Source: a virus. Taken from it: a stretch of DNA of 64,000 nucleotides. The stretch lies in IMG/VR virus record IMGVR_UViG_3300033145_003080, positions 85,038-149,037 of that record; one strand, given 5' to 3'. A program made the position numbers and the translations under genes. The notes under the pieces were generated by a model. It was not told where the DNA came from, searched no databases, and worked only from the letters and a program-made list of their open reading frames with translations. Shown piece by piece: positions 45,700 to 53,026 of the stretch. The stretch's first letter is position 1. Each line of letters begins with the position of its first letter.

Positions 45700-47784
45700 A
45701 TGGCACATGAAGGAATGACAGGTCCGGGAACTCCTTCGGGGGCGAGTGGTAGTGGAAGTAATCTTAAAATTGCTTTTACTCGAGGATCTTTAAAATATGA
45801 TAGTCCATTTATGGACATGACCAGTACATTTATTCCTAAAAGTATAAAAGGGCTTCTCAAATTTATAGCTGCAAATGTTTTCAGTGATGGGTTTGTCTCC
45901 CAATGCATTACTAAACTGTCAGAATATCCAATTACCGATTTGATTTATGATGAAGAGCGTCAGTCTGAAATCAAAGATGATAAAAAAATCGATAAATGGA
46001 AAAAAATACTCGAAAAACATCTTAAAATAATCAGGTCAATGAAACAGGCTGGTATGGATTTTTATGCATATGGCAATGCTATTATATCTATAAATTACCC
46101 ATTCAAAAGATTCTTTACATGCCCAAAGTGTGATAATGAATTTGCTGCAGACTCAATCAAATGGATATTTAAAAATTACAAATTTCAAGGTGAATGTCCA
46201 AAATGCCATAGTGAAGAAAGGTTAAAAGCCCGTGATAAAAATACAAAAGAACTTGATAAATTCAATCTTATCCATTGGGATTTGATATACATAGATATTA
46301 AATACAACACTATTAGCGGTGACCATTTCTATTTTTATCGAATACCACCACAAATGGAGCTTGCCATAAAACGTGGCGACAGAGATATAATAAATACAAC
46401 CAGGTTAGAAGTTATTGATGCTGTAAAGAAAAAGAAGCCACTTAAATTGATGGCAGATAATGTATTTCATCTTAAAAGGTCTGGCCCACAATATATCATA
46501 TCTTCAGAACGTGGTTGGGGTATCCCTGCAATCATGCCTGTTATGAAAGATATCTTCCACACGAAGATACTTAAAAAAGGCAATGAGATGATAGCATTTG
46601 ATCACATTGTTCCTTTGAGGATTTTGTTTCCTGTGGGGACTGGCGATATAAGTCCCCATGCTACGGTTAACCTGTCTGGGTGGAAAACTAAAATTGAGGA
46701 TGAGATTAGAAAATGGAAAGCTGATCCGAATTATATCTCAGTTGTGCCACTTCCGTTGGGGAATGTTAATTTTAGCGGAGATTCTAAGATTTTAAGCGTT
46801 ACCCCTGAAATAAAAGCCACCGAAGATTCAATAATGACCGGTATAGGAATTATACCGGAAATTATAAGAGGTGGAGCATCATGGTCTGGAAGTAATGTTT
46901 CTCTTAGGGTTGTTGAAAACAGTTTTTTAAACCATCGTAATGACATGCATGACTATCTCGAATTTGTTGTAGATAATATATCAAGATATCTTGATATGCC
47001 AAAGATAGATGTTAGAATGTCTGATTTTAAAATGGCTGATGATTTGGCAAAAAAGAAAATGGTTGTTGAGGCGGCTATGGGCACCCCTTCAAAATCATTA
47101 ATATCAAAGTCGACTGTTATAAAAGAACTTGGTTTTGATCCAGAGCTCGAGTATGAATCAAAGCTAAAAGAACTGAAGAGAAATATTGAACTTATGATTG
47201 AAGAAATGGAGGGTGCTTCTACAGCCCATGGGGCAGCATCAGTTGTTAATGCGATGTATCAGGCTGATGCTGAAGCGGCAAACAGAGATAGGCTCGAAAC
47301 GCACGACAGAGAGTCTCAGGGCAAGAAGGAGGAGATAGACATGCAAATACATGAAGAAAATGCTACTGAGATAAAAAATGAAGTTGCAATGCTTGCTCAA
47401 AAGAAGGGTGTGGATGCTGACCAAATAGCGACTCCTACTCTTATTTTAATGTTTACGCAACGATTTGCCGTTCTTGCAACGACCAATAAAGATGAATTTA
47501 AAATGCGTATGTTAATAATGAAGAATGTCATGCCCGCACTTTATCAGGAAGTGTATAATAATCTTAAGGAATTAAATCTTATTGAAGCTGATTTACAACC
47601 AAATCTCGAAGTTACTCAAAAAATGACTCCGGGAGAAATACCTGTATATTCACAAGGCGAGATAGGGGCAGACACCCCACCATCCATATCTGAAGTGGGA
47701 GCTGAACCAAAAGGTATAAATAAAGATTACAACAAACAACTTCCTGATGCAAAACCTCCAGTTTCGCAGAATGCTCCAATTTAA
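45700..47784 (+). CDS. Portal protein with a zinc-ribbon insertion (694 aa)
   Basis: ATG follows AAAGGATTAAGTA. The phage portal fold is suggested by MKQAGMDFYAYGNAIISINY (~105-124), the central stem segment (KATEDSIMTGIGIIPEIIRG, then GASWSGSNVSLRVVENSFLN) typical of portal clip/stem regions, and the C-terminal helical crown and charged tail. A zinc-ribbon-like insertion (C-P-K-C about 22 residues before C-P-K-C-H) lies at ~141-169. The portal is the dodecameric DNA entry channel of the head. No terminase or capsid gene follows in this window; they may lie elsewhere. I am fairly confident of the portal call, from general portal features. Confidence 0.75.
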   Translation: MAHEGMTGPGTPSGASGSGSNLKIAFTRGSLKYDSPFMDMTSTFIPKSIKGLLKFIAANVFSDGFVSQCITKLSEYPITDLIYDEERQSEIKDDKKIDKWKKILEKHLKIIRSMKQAGMDFYAYGNAIISINYPFKRFFTCPKCDNEFAADSIKWIFKNYKFQGECPKCHSEERLKARDKNTKELDKFNLIHWDLIYIDIKYNTISGDHFYFYRIPPQMELAIKRGDRDIINTTRLEVIDAVKKKKPLKLMADNVFHLKRSGPQYIISSERGWGIPAIMPVMKDIFHTKILKKGNEMIAFDHIVPLRILFPVGTGDISPHATVNLSGWKTKIEDEIRKWKADPNYISVVPLPLGNVNFSGDSKILSVTPEIKATEDSIMTGIGIIPEIIRGGASWSGSNVSLRVVENSFLNHRNDMHDYLEFVVDNISRYLDMPKIDVRMSDFKMADDLAKKKMVVEAAMGTPSKSLISKSTVIKELGFDPELEYESKLKELKRNIELMIEEMEGASTAHGAASVVNAMYQADAEAANRDRLETHDRESQGKKEEIDMQIHEENATEIKNEVAMLAQKKGVDADQIATPTLILMFTQRFAVLATTNKDEFKMRMLIMKNVMPALYQEVYNNLKELNLIEADLQPNLEVTQKMTPGEIPVYSQGEIGADTPPSISEVGAEPKGINKDYNKQLPDAKPPVSQNAPI

Positions 47785-47825
47785 GGTCGCTAGGTTTGAG
47801 CCACCCTGACCCTCACCTAGAGACC
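47785..47825 (+). other. Strong stem-loop after the portal stop
   Basis: GGTC-g-CTAGGT (47785-47795) pairs with ACCTAG-a-GACC (47815-47825) around a 19-base loop, giving ten pairs with one mismatch. It begins directly after the portal stop codon. It may protect the 3' end of the structural mRNA or be part of a termination region. No known RNA family was recognised. Confidence 0.45.
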
Positions 47826-47831
47826 CGCCTT

Positions 47832-47852
47832 GCCCGATCTTTATGATCGGGC
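47832..47852 (+). terminator. Hairpin after portal, probable terminator
   Basis: A perfect eight-pair stem, GCCCGATC-TTTAT-GATCGGGC, lies 47 bases after the portal stop. The run after it is only TTGTG, not a full U tract, so termination may be partial. Together with the upstream stem-loop it marks the end of the virion operon. Confidence 0.5.
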
Positions 47853-47899
47853 TTGTGCGTGATAGCTAAAAAAAACGTTCATGAATTTTTTATGCAAGG

Positions 47900-47923
47900 A
47901 AACTACCGGCTTTGTGCCGGTGG
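47900..47923 (+). repeat. Left-end hairpin of TnpB element 2
   Basis: Stem ACCGGC (47905-47910) with GCCGGT (47916-47921), loop TTTGT. A direct copy sits at the right end. Confidence 0.6.
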
Positions 47924-47948
47924 ATGAATTGTGCCTTTTTTTAACCGT

Positions 47949-47977
47949 TTGACATTTCAATACAATTATACTATATT
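47949..47977 (+). promoter_or_regulatory. Sigma-70-type promoter of tnpB element 2
   Basis: TTGACA (47949-47954) is a perfect -35 and TATATT (47972-47977) a near-perfect -10, with a 17-base spacer. Transcription would start about 47984, almost on the GTG start codon at 47985, so the mRNA could be leaderless. Confidence 0.65.
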
Positions 47978-47984
47978 AAATACC

Positions 47985-49097
47985 GTGAAAACAATAAGAA
48001 CCATAAAACTTAAATTTAATGGAAAGCATAAGGCCAATAATATTCTTCCAAATTGGATTAATGCTTGCAACTGGCTCTCTGAGATAGTTTTTGATTCCAA
48101 AGAAATTAATTCTAATCGACTTTCTCAAGCTTATTACAAAATTGTTCGTGAAAAATTTAAACTTCCATCACAATTGACTTGTACGCTTTTTCGTACAGTA
48201 TCAGCTACATATAAAACTCAAAAAGCTCAAAAAATGTGGAACCTTTGCATATACAAAAGGAAGTCTATCCCAATTGTTTGGAAAAGAGATTTTGCTCGAA
48301 CCAAAAAAGGTGTCACTCTTTGGGGTGATATTATTATTTTTGACGACTCAAGAGCAATTCCAGATCGCTGGAAAGACTCTAAAATATCCCTTAAAGATGG
48401 ACAGTGGTTTTTTAATCTTTCTTATGAAATTGATATTCCGGAACCAAAAATAAAAGGAACAATAATTGGAGTAGACCAGGGAATAAAAAGACTTTTTGTA
48501 GCTTCTGAATCTAATGGTGATAAACTGTTTTACAAATCTAACCACCTTAATCATAAACTTGCTAATATCAGAAATCATAGATCTAAAATACAAGCGGTTG
48601 GAACCCGTTCTTCAAAAAGACTTCTCAAAAGAATGTCTAAACACGAGGCTTCCGTAACCGAGCATGCAGTGCATGTTGCTTCTAAAAGACTTGTATTTTG
48701 GGCTAATTTTATAGGAGCAAGGAAAATTGTTTTTGAGGATTTGTCTAATATACGAAAATCTTCTTTGAGTAAAGGAAAGCAACTTCGCAGTAAAGTTAAT
48801 TGCTGGCCTTATGGCATGTTTACATATTTTGTAACATACAAAGCTGCTGCTTTTGGTATTGCTACTGAAAAAGTTTCTCCAAAGAATACTTCTCGTATGT
48901 GTCATAAGTGTGGACATATTGACAAATCCAATCGAAATGGTTTTACCTTTAAATGTCTTTCTTGCGGTTATACCGCAGATTCAGATTGGAACGCCAGTAA
49001 GAATATTGCTGGCCGATCAATGTCTATCGGGTTAAACTCAATAGACACAGGGAGTTATAAATCCCCTGAAAAACAGACTATTTTTAGCCATGTTTAA
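47985..49097 (+). CDS. tnpB: TnpB RNA-guided endonuclease (IS605 OrfB family)
   Basis: GTG at 47985 gives a typical start (VKTIRTIKLKFNGKHK) and 370 residues; upstream residues back to 47931 would cross the promoter and are unlikely. RuvC-I is IGVDQGIKRL (Asp164), RuvC-II is IVFEDLSNI, the zinc ribbon has MCHKCGH and FKCLSCGYTADSD, and RuvC-III is SDWNASKNIA. All catalytic residues are present. It is only distantly similar to the other TnpB in the window (different zinc ribbon and N-terminus), so the two were acquired separately. The 3' end and right hairpin probably encode part of the guide RNA. Confidence 0.93.
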   Translation: MKTIRTIKLKFNGKHKANNILPNWINACNWLSEIVFDSKEINSNRLSQAYYKIVREKFKLPSQLTCTLFRTVSATYKTQKAQKMWNLCIYKRKSIPIVWKRDFARTKKGVTLWGDIIIFDDSRAIPDRWKDSKISLKDGQWFFNLSYEIDIPEPKIKGTIIGVDQGIKRLFVASESNGDKLFYKSNHLNHKLANIRNHRSKIQAVGTRSSKRLLKRMSKHEASVTEHAVHVASKRLVFWANFIGARKIVFEDLSNIRKSSLSKGKQLRSKVNCWPYGMFTYFVTYKAAAFGIATEKVSPKNTSRMCHKCGHIDKSNRNGFTFKCLSCGYTADSDWNASKNIAGRSMSIGLNSIDTGSYKSPEKQTIFSHV

Positions 49098-49120
49098 AAC
49101 TACTAGCCTTGTGCTGGTGG
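49097..49120 (+). repeat. Right-end hairpin of TnpB element 2
   Basis: Stem ACTAGC (49102-49107) with GCTGGT (49113-49118), loop CTTGT. A near copy of the left-end hairpin, and probably also the 3' part of the guide RNA. Confidence 0.6.
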
Positions 49121-49140
49121 TAACTTATAGCTAAAACAAC

Positions 49141-49156
49141 GGGGCCAAACGGCCCC
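49141..49156. terminator. Bidirectional terminator between convergent blocks
   Basis: GGGGCC-AAAC-GGCCCC is followed on the + strand by ATTTAATTTT; on the - strand it is followed by GTTGTTTT. It sits two bases from the end of the last - strand gene, so it can stop transcription from both sides. Confidence 0.65.
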
Positions 49157-49158
49157 AT

Positions 49159-49539
49159 TTAATTTTCATGATTTTCATCCATGCCTTTGACAGGTTGCCC
49201 AGGCATTTCTCCTTTTCCAGTTACATACTTCAAAAACCACTCTTCATTTTCAGGAAACTCTTTATAGGCAATATATAATTTTGCGAGTTGTTCAGCACTT
49301 TCCGTGGAATACGGATTTTTGAACATAGGTAGATTAACAAATATGAACATCGTTTTCTCTTTCATATCAATATTAATCCTGTTTCCCGATTTTGTATCAA
49401 TTTCAACATACCCCACTTTTGGGGGCTCAATGCTTGAATCATCATGAAAGCATCGTAAGATATCGATATCAGACATATCAATAAAAGACTCTACTTTCTG
49501 ACTTTGATGCATACTAATAACGCGCAACATTGCTCCCAT
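49159..49539 (-). CDS. Unknown small acidic protein after the Ub-like cassette (126 aa)
   Basis: Last gene of the - strand block. ATG at 49539 follows AAAGGA by 12 bases; a later Met is possible. Mixed alpha/beta with HDDSSIEPPKVGYVEIDTKS, IDMKEKTMFIFVNLPMF and a helical ESAEQLAKLYIAYKEF, and a flexible Gly/Pro/His tail. A hairpin at 49569-49587 separates it from the ubiquitin-like gene, so it may be expressed less. No family recognised; a link to the cassette is only by position. Confidence 0.5.
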   Translation of the reverse strand: MGAMLRVISMHQSQKVESFIDMSDIDILRCFHDDSSIEPPKVGYVEIDTKSGNRINIDMKEKTMFIFVNLPMFKNPYSTESAEQLAKLYIAYKEFPENEEWFLKYVTGKGEMPGQPVKGMDENHEN

Positions 49540-49568
49540 TAAGTTTTTAATTCCTTTCTAAACAGCAA

Positions 49569-49587
49569 ACGGGGATAAAATCCCCGT
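49569..49587 (-). terminator. Hairpin between Ub-like gene and last gene
   Basis: ACGGGGAT-(TTT)-ATCCCCGT, eight pairs, followed on the - strand by TTGCTGTTTAG. It could be a terminator or an attenuator that reduces expression of the gene at 49159-49539. Confidence 0.5.
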
Positions 49588-49622
49588 CGCCATTCTATCA
49601 AAAGTTAATATACAGCTTAAAG

Positions 49623-50090
49623 CTAATTGCCTTTTACCTTTTGAGAAAGAATAATCCTTAACACATCACCGGTCGGACGTTCAAGCTTTTCAGAAAGCTC
49701 AACCTTGCGAGTTCCGATACGGTATTCATATGCAGGGCTACCGTCAGCATGGGTAAAAGTTTTTTTCTTATCCATGTCAAGTTGGTCAACAACTTCCTGG
49801 ATCGTCATACCAGGAGTAGCGGGTAATTTCTCAATTCCACCGCCTGCACCCATCCGAATAAGTTGCACTTCGAATGGTTCATCGTTTCCTTTGGTCTTTG
49901 TTCCAAGAAAGACCTTCTCATTATTATAAAGCCGGGTCGTTTTTTGTACCTCTACACCATTACGGGTTATGGTGTAATTTTCAGGAAGCGTGACGTTAGC
50001 AGCGTCAAACAGCCCCTGAACAGTTGGGTTGTCAGAAATCTCAAGGTCTTTGATCTCTTTGCCCATCTGAATGAGTTTTACGCAAATCAT
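49623..50090 (-). CDS. Tandem beta-grasp ubiquitin-like protein (155 aa)
   Basis: ATG at 50090 is chosen; a TTG at 50099 lies too close to AAGGG. Two similar units of the beta-grasp (Ub/MoaD/ThiS-like) type are seen. Unit 1 (1-69) has VKLIQMGKEIKDLEIS, a helix TVQGLFDAANVTL, then YTITRNGVEV and YNNEKVFLGTKTKGN. Unit 2 (73-155) has VQLIRMGAGGGIEKL, a helix TIQEVVDQLDM, YEYRIGTRKVEL and GDVLRIILSQKVKGN. Each unit ends in K-x-K-G-N (65-69 and 151-155). In Ub-like modifiers a C-terminal Gly is adenylated by E1; here a one-residue Asn follows it and would need trimming by the JAMM peptidase nearby. It is the expected modifier of the cassette. The beta-grasp call is from pattern, not search. Confidence 0.7.
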   Translation of the reverse strand: MICVKLIQMGKEIKDLEISDNPTVQGLFDAANVTLPENYTITRNGVEVQKTTRLYNNEKVFLGTKTKGNDEPFEVQLIRMGAGGGIEKLPATPGMTIQEVVDQLDMDKKKTFTHADGSPAYEYRIGTRKVELSEKLERPTGDVLRIILSQKVKGN

Positions 50091-50130
50091 ATATAGCAAA
50101 AGCCCTTTCGTAAATTAATTGTTAATTGAA

Positions 50131-50892
50131 TTAATTTTGCTGAACTATGTACTGAGGTTCTGCCCCGTCGAAAGTTCTATAATAAAATGATTCAGGGTAC
50201 AACGAAAAGTGAACCTCATTCCACATTTTCGACTGATTTGCTTTTGTATCTTTTTCATCAGTCCCGTACTTTCTTTCGAAATGCTCCAAAAGCCTTCCGC
50301 ATGCTAAGCTTGCAAGAAATGTAGTGGTCGTAATTATTGATGCGCTCGCCCCACATGCACTGACATTTGCTTCTTCATCGCTATACAGTGTCTTCTTCCA
50401 CTCTTCAACTTGGTCTCCATCGTGAGGATTAAATGCGTAAACCCGACCGTCACGCAGTCCCATCCGTGTCTCGATTACCAAATCTGTATTAAATGAAAAT
50501 TTTAAACATTTATCAAATATTTCTTTTCTTGACGCCATTGTATCGGTAAGAATGAAAACGTAAGTTGATTGAACACTTTTCTGATCGGTCACTATCTCTT
50601 TGTGGGTTTCAATCTCAAAATTACACTTGCGTTTTATAATCTCATTTAAAGCAACAACCTTTGGTTTTCCAACATGAGCAGGCTCATATATTTGATTACA
50701 AAGATTGTGCTCTTCGATAATATCGTCATCAAATGCTTTTAATACTCCTTGTTCCTGTGCAGTATTGCCCCAACCAAGCTGGGATAAATACAATGCGACA
50801 TGGCTTCCAGTAGCTCCGACCCCAATAACGGAGACGCTTTTATTTTTAATATTTTTTGGATTTATAAGACCCAATTGACGTATATAATCCAT
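50131..50892 (-). CDS. E1/ThiF-like adenylating enzyme (253 aa)
   Basis: ATG at 50892 begins one base after the JAMM gene stop with GGAAG upstream. The Rossmann nucleotide loop is VIGVGATGSHVALYLSQLG (G24, G26, G29). Then come FDDDIIEEHNLCNQIY (D55-D57, N63) and GKPKVVAL, the usual E1 order of D-x-D, N-L-x-R-Q and G-x-x-K-A. D-x4-R appears as DTMASR (D117, R122). Cys180 in SACGASASIITTTTFLASLA sits where ThiF/MoeB enzymes carry a loop and helix after the active cysteine. The R of N-L-x-R-Q is Asn here. The enzyme should use ATP to adenylate the Gly end of the Ub-like partner. It resembles the ThiF-related proteins of PRTRC-type cassettes in its F-D-D-D segment. Confidence 0.88.
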   Translation of the reverse strand: MDYIRQLGLINPKNIKNKSVSVIGVGATGSHVALYLSQLGWGNTAQEQGVLKAFDDDIIEEHNLCNQIYEPAHVGKPKVVALNEIIKRKCNFEIETHKEIVTDQKSVQSTYVFILTDTMASRKEIFDKCLKFSFNTDLVIETRMGLRDGRVYAFNPHDGDQVEEWKKTLYSDEEANVSACGASASIITTTTFLASLACGRLLEHFERKYGTDEKDTKANQSKMWNEVHFSLYPESFYYRTFDGAEPQYIVQQN

Positions 50893-50893
50893 A

Positions 50894-51877
50894 TTATTCT
50901 TCCCACATATCACCATGGGCAAACTGACCAAACTGACCAAATTGATAAATTTCCTGATCTATATCATCCAATAAAGAGGCGACCTCTTCGGCATTAAGTA
51001 TTTCATTATCATCAGTTCGCACATCGGTTTGTTTAGTATCATTTGGGTTTAAAAAGCTCAATTGCTTTACACCCCCCGTTTTCCTTTTGTTAGTAACTGT
51101 AAAACCCCTCTTGTCACTAACCGAATAGCCCTTCTTGTTATTAGCTGAATAGCCCTCTCGGCCGTAATACGGTGGCTTTTCCTTGGGTATATTTACTTCT
51201 TTCAGTTCTCTGACTTTGGCTATTATATTTTCCATTTCTTCGTCTATTGACATTATTGTCATAACATCAATCATACGACGTTTGGCAGTTTCTTCAGTAT
51301 ATCCTAAAGCAAGGATTTCCTGAATTCGATCTAATTTTGTAACCATAATAGAAGCAACATCGTCTTCTTCAACTTCCCAATTGAGATTGTCGAATCGAAG
51401 CTGGCTATTATAATCAAAAAACGATACGCTTATCTCATCACCACTACAAATAGCTCTTATTAAATATGAATTTGTAGAGTTCATTCTTTCAATTGCTTGA
51501 GCCTCATCCTGTCCTGATGGAGAGGTGCTTCCGTGAGGGTGTTTATGTCCCCAAAACCTTATTTTAGCAATATCATCGACTCTATTTTTTTCTATCAGCC
51601 AATTCATTATTGCCGTTTCACCTTCTGGGGATATCTCGCATGTTCCCGATGTAGCAAGGTCATGCATTGGATAGAACACTTCACGGATGAAATGTTCCAT
51701 TGCCTCACCCTCCCCTCTCTCATCGACTATCGCATAAAACCCAACCTCTGTATCATGCTCCCCCATCAACGCCCTAATCCATTTAAGCGCTGTTGATCCG
51801 AACACCACTTTCGGGGGCTTCTTGTGCACATTGGTTAGCATTCTATAAGTTGGTTTTCGTTTATCAGGTTTGAACAT
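50894..51877 (-). CDS. JAMM/MPN metallopeptidase (JAB-like), 327 aa
   Basis: ATG at 51877 is seven bases after the previous stop; an in-frame TTG at 51904 overlaps the upstream gene and is not preferred. The JAMM motif is complete: Glu44 in TEVGFYAI, then GHKHPHGSTSPSGQDE with H111-x-H113-x7-S121-x2-D124. Such zinc peptidases remove or mature ubiquitin-like proteins. The rest (~150-327) is helical with three short repeats of GYSxxxKKG-like phrases (GREGYSANNKKGYSVSDKRG) and an acidic C-terminus. It sits between the E2-like and E1-like genes. I am confident in the catalytic domain; the Ub-like target is inferred from context. Confidence 0.88.
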   Translation of the reverse strand: MFKPDKRKPTYRMLTNVHKKPPKVVFGSTALKWIRALMGEHDTEVGFYAIVDERGEGEAMEHFIREVFYPMHDLATSGTCEISPEGETAIMNWLIEKNRVDDIAKIRFWGHKHPHGSTSPSGQDEAQAIERMNSTNSYLIRAICSGDEISVSFFDYNSQLRFDNLNWEVEEDDVASIMVTKLDRIQEILALGYTEETAKRRMIDVMTIMSIDEEMENIIAKVRELKEVNIPKEKPPYYGREGYSANNKKGYSVSDKRGFTVTNKRKTGGVKQLSFLNPNDTKQTDVRTDDNEILNAEEVASLLDDIDQEIYQFGQFGQFAHGDMWEE

Positions 51878-51884
51878 ATTTATA

Positions 51885-53009
51885 TTACCCTTCAGTAGGT
51901 GCAACCGGCCAAAATTTCAAATGACTGCCCCACGAGTCTTCGGGATTCGGAGATTTAATAAATCTGATTAAAGATTCGGTTATGTATGAAAGGTCTCTTG
52001 AAACTATCGCATCAAAAATATGCTCAAAAGCTGTTCCATAACAAGAATTACCATTACTTTTGATATGACCACATTCCCAAATCCGACCGGAATTTGAAGC
52101 ATATCGATGTGTAAGATTTCTTATCGATATTGCCCCTTTGTCTTTAGTTGGGTTAGGGGAAAATAAAGCTTCAAGACGCACACCAAGCCTCATGCTCCCT
52201 ATAAACCTACGATGGCCATCCCAATTATCATCAGTTACCAATGGGTGGGTAACAATAACGACTTCAACATCTGTAAAGTAAACACGTTCAACAGGTTCGA
52301 ATTCGTCTGCCAATCTGTTCGCCTGATCAACAATATTAATAATAGCAGGACTGTTCTCAGAAAGTTGTTGAGTTGCTTCCTCAATTTTTCTTTTCAAAGC
52401 TGTCGCAGTATTGAAATGGTTATTAAACTGCCTGATAGATTCATCAAGCTGTTTTGTGATATTTATACTTTCATCGCCGACAATTTGTGCCACTGTAGAA
52501 TACACATTATTATTATTTTCGATTACAGTTTCCTGTACTTCTGCCGGCCCAATCATAATGTTATGAGGTGGTGGTTCTTGCACTACTTGGGGTTCCTGTG
52601 TTTCTTGTGCCTCTTCTCGAGGCCGCTGTGGTATCTCCTCCGCTTGACGAGGCTCTTCATCAGCAATTTCTGCAGCTCCGTCTTCCATTAGGGCTGCTTC
52701 ATCCTCATGAGTATTGTCAAGATTTATGCCATCATGTCCGGCTTCAGCTTCGACAGGCGCATCCCCGGGTTCCGCCGTCTCTTCTTCGCCGACATCAACA
52801 ACAACTGAACTGCCTGTTGTTATGAAATTAACAACTCCATCATATCTCTCTGACAATATCTCACGAGCTTCTTCAAGTCTGGGTTCATCTATGCCGACTT
52901 GAATCGTATGATCAGTACCTTCATTGATTTCGTTCATGATATTGAACAGCGCTTCTGGTATAGTATCCATAGTGAAGCCCAATGCAGGTTTAATGAACAA
53001 TGTTAACAA
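51885..53009 (-). CDS. E2-like conjugating protein B (374 aa)
   Basis: A TTG at 53009 has AGGAGG seven bases upstream and is preferred; ATG at 52970 is an alternative. Residues ~75-155 are a low-complexity acidic/Pro linker. From ~185 a helical part leads into an E2-like domain: TDVEVVIVTHPLVTDD, then HIKSNGNSCYG with His315 and Cys323, then RDLSYITESLIRFIKSPNPE and SWGSHLKFWP. The H-x3-[DN]-G-x2-C-x-G motif and the following 46 residues align without gaps to the E2-like protein A. The motif resembles the HPN...G-x-C of ubiquitin E2 enzymes. It should carry the Ub-like protein as a thioester at Cys323. The E2 call is from motif spacing. Confidence 0.65.
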   Translation of the reverse strand: MLTLFIKPALGFTMDTIPEALFNIMNEINEGTDHTIQVGIDEPRLEEAREILSERYDGVVNFITTGSSVVVDVGEEETAEPGDAPVEAEAGHDGINLDNTHEDEAALMEDGAAEIADEEPRQAEEIPQRPREEAQETQEPQVVQEPPPHNIMIGPAEVQETVIENNNNVYSTVAQIVGDESINITKQLDESIRQFNNHFNTATALKRKIEEATQQLSENSPAIINIVDQANRLADEFEPVERVYFTDVEVVIVTHPLVTDDNWDGHRRFIGSMRLGVRLEALFSPNPTKDKGAISIRNLTHRYASNSGRIWECGHIKSNGNSCYGTAFEHIFDAIVSRDLSYITESLIRFIKSPNPEDSWGSHLKFWPVAPTEG

Positions 53010-53026
53010 ATAAACCCTCCTATTAA

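Larger units (their letters stand above)
47872..49126 (+). mobile_element. TnpB-only IS605-type element 2 with paired end hairpins
   Basis: A TnpB gene is bounded by two direct copies of a 24-base hairpin sequence: left 47900-47923 and right 49097-49120 (20 of 24 identical). Both fold to a six-pair stem and a five-base loop, ACCGGC-TTTGT-GCCGGT and ACTAGC-CTTGT-GCTGGT, and the stem changes keep pairing. ATAGCTAAAA occurs just outside on both sides (47862-47871 and 49127-49136). No TnpA is present. Y1 transposases of IS200/IS605 elements recognise such subterminal hairpins, so this unit could be moved in trans. The exact ends are estimates. Confidence 0.65.

Noticed and set aside
52212-52691. 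A long + strand frame opposite E2-like protein B
   Set aside because: It lies wholly opposite a gene with good motifs and a ribosome site, and reads as the low-complexity complement of the acidic linker and coiled coil.
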